A model generated the notes under the pieces. That model was not told the origin of the DNA and made no database searches. It was given only the letters and a program-made list of their open reading frames with translations. Positions 63,385-64,000 of a stretch of 64,000 bases of DNA are shown piece by piece; positions within the stretch are counted from its first letter, which is position 1; every line of letters begins with the position of its first letter. The stretch is from NCBI RefSeq assembly GCF_034087045.1, contig NZ_CP139247.1, positions 4,552,001-4,616,000 on the forward strand, written 5' to 3'. The stretch comes from Chitinophaga sancti (GTDB lineage: Bacteria; Bacteroidota; Bacteroidia; Chitinophagales; Chitinophagaceae). Position numbers and translations under genes: made by a program.

Positions 63385-64000
63385 CTATTTTGGATTGAAT
63401 TCCTTTGCGCCATCTTTCAGGATCTTATTAAATGCCATTAGTGCATGTTTTCTGTAATACTTCGCAGAAAACACAATAGTCGCATGTCTTTTAAAATCAC
63501 TATGCTGAATGGGTATCGCCCGTAAAGCAGGAAATCCAAATAATGAGCTATTCATTAAAACCGTACACCAGTTTTTAGTGTCGGCCAACTGCAGGAGCGT
63601 ATTGATATCATTCACTTCCATATCTATATTCAATTGCACCCCTGTTTCTGCCACTACCTTGTCAAATAACTGGCGAATGCTGAAACCTGCTGATGGCAAA
63701 GCCAGTGTTAGTCCACCGATCTCCGTCAGTTTGATTTTTTTATTACCAGCCATCTGATGGCTTTCATGCGTGATCAATGATAGATTGGCTATAAATAACC
63801 GATGTATTTCCAGTTGCCCGTCATCATTGGTTTCCATAAATGACAACATACAATCTACTGTCCCTTTGTCCAGTTTCTGTAACAACTCGTTAGTGGATCC
63901 GAATATGATATTGACTACAATCTGGGGGTACATGCTCCTGAAAGTTGGTAATGCTTTTACCAGCAAGGCAGACAATCCATAAGTGCTCCCTATATTCAGT
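63385..64000 (-). CDS. LysR-family regulator, substrate-binding domain (partial)
   Basis: The C-terminal ~200 residues of a LysR-type regulator are visible, and the gene continues beyond the right edge (it is still open at base 64000, reading LNIGSTYGLSALLVKALPTF). The type 2 periplasmic-binding-like fold is clear: VDCMLSFMETND, GGLTLALPSAGFSIRQLF, and INTLLQLADTKNWCTVLMN. The DNA-binding part is outside the window, so the regulated gene is unknown. Confidence 0.88.
   Translation of the reverse strand, partial: LNIGSTYGLSALLVKALPTFRSMYPQIVVNIIFGSTNELLQKLDKGTVDCMLSFMETNDDGQLEIHRLFIANLSLITHESHQMAGNKKIKLTEIGGLTLALPSAGFSIRQLFDKVVAETGVQLNIDMEVNDINTLLQLADTKNWCTVLMNSSLFGFPALRAIPIQHSDFKRHATIVFSAKYYRKHALMAFNKILKDGAKEFNPK

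Overview
The window looks like a chromosomal segment of a Bacteroidota bacterium, most probably Chitinophagaceae and close to Chitinophaga. The grounds are TAnnTTTG-type promoter elements with a TTG about 20 bases upstream, few Shine-Dalgarno sites, a type IX secretion style secreted metalloprotease, a SusB-like GH97 enzyme, bacillithiol synthesis (bshC), futalosine-pathway menaquinone synthesis (mqnE) and the FabV-type enoyl reductase. I see no tRNA, rRNA, CRISPR array, insertion sequence or prophage.

Layout. 1-1.9 kb: end of an RND pump gene and its TolC-like partner. 2.1-18.2 kb: bshC, a FUSC-family membrane protein, smc, a DUF4259 protein, a CNT nucleoside transporter, a lipoprotein dehydrogenase/cytochrome c fusion, mqnE and an M43 metalloprotease. 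18.5-23.6 kb: trxA, dnaE and an NlpC/P60 lipoprotein. 23.7-32.3 kb: a surface-glycan block with four glycosyltransferases, a flippase-like protein and a YfhO-type membrane protein. 32.4-41.9 kb: a queuosine-precursor transporter, a NUDIX protein, corA, dapF inside repeat arrays, MarR/TlpA, AraC regulators, an SDR and a SEC-C protein. 42-48.2 kb: GH97, gene remnants, a CoA-disulfide-reductase-like enzyme with a rhodanese domain and a nucleosidase. 48.3-51.8 kb: a three-gene probable copper-uptake operon. 51.9-64 kb: fabV, oxidoreductases, regulators, a cysteine-synthase-like enzyme paired with an Lrp regulator, bestrophin, universal stress protein, Hsp20 and a partial LysR gene.

Three things stand out. 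First, the operon at 48.3-51.8 kb ends in a TonB-dependent receptor carrying CxxxM and HxM, the motif pair of the Pseudomonas copper importer OprC, preceded by a lipoprotein with two copies of a Met-Met-His motif. Second, dapF is bracketed by tandem repeats (66-bp and 45-bp units on one side, 87-bp on the other). The downstream array appears to grow out of the 3' end of dapF and keeps a 351-codon frame open that starts inside dapF. Third, a short repeat with the core ATGAAAACCATTTTC occurs four times, and three of the copies run straight into an intrinsic terminator.

Between 34 and 57 kb there are several decayed genes: a truncated SDR, an AraC remnant, a ynfA frameshift, an Old Yellow Enzyme gene with its middle missing, and two facing-away gene tails at 44.3 kb. 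This stretch looks like an accessory region undergoing small deletions. In-frame tandem repeats and short degenerate repeats beside stop codons recur through the window.
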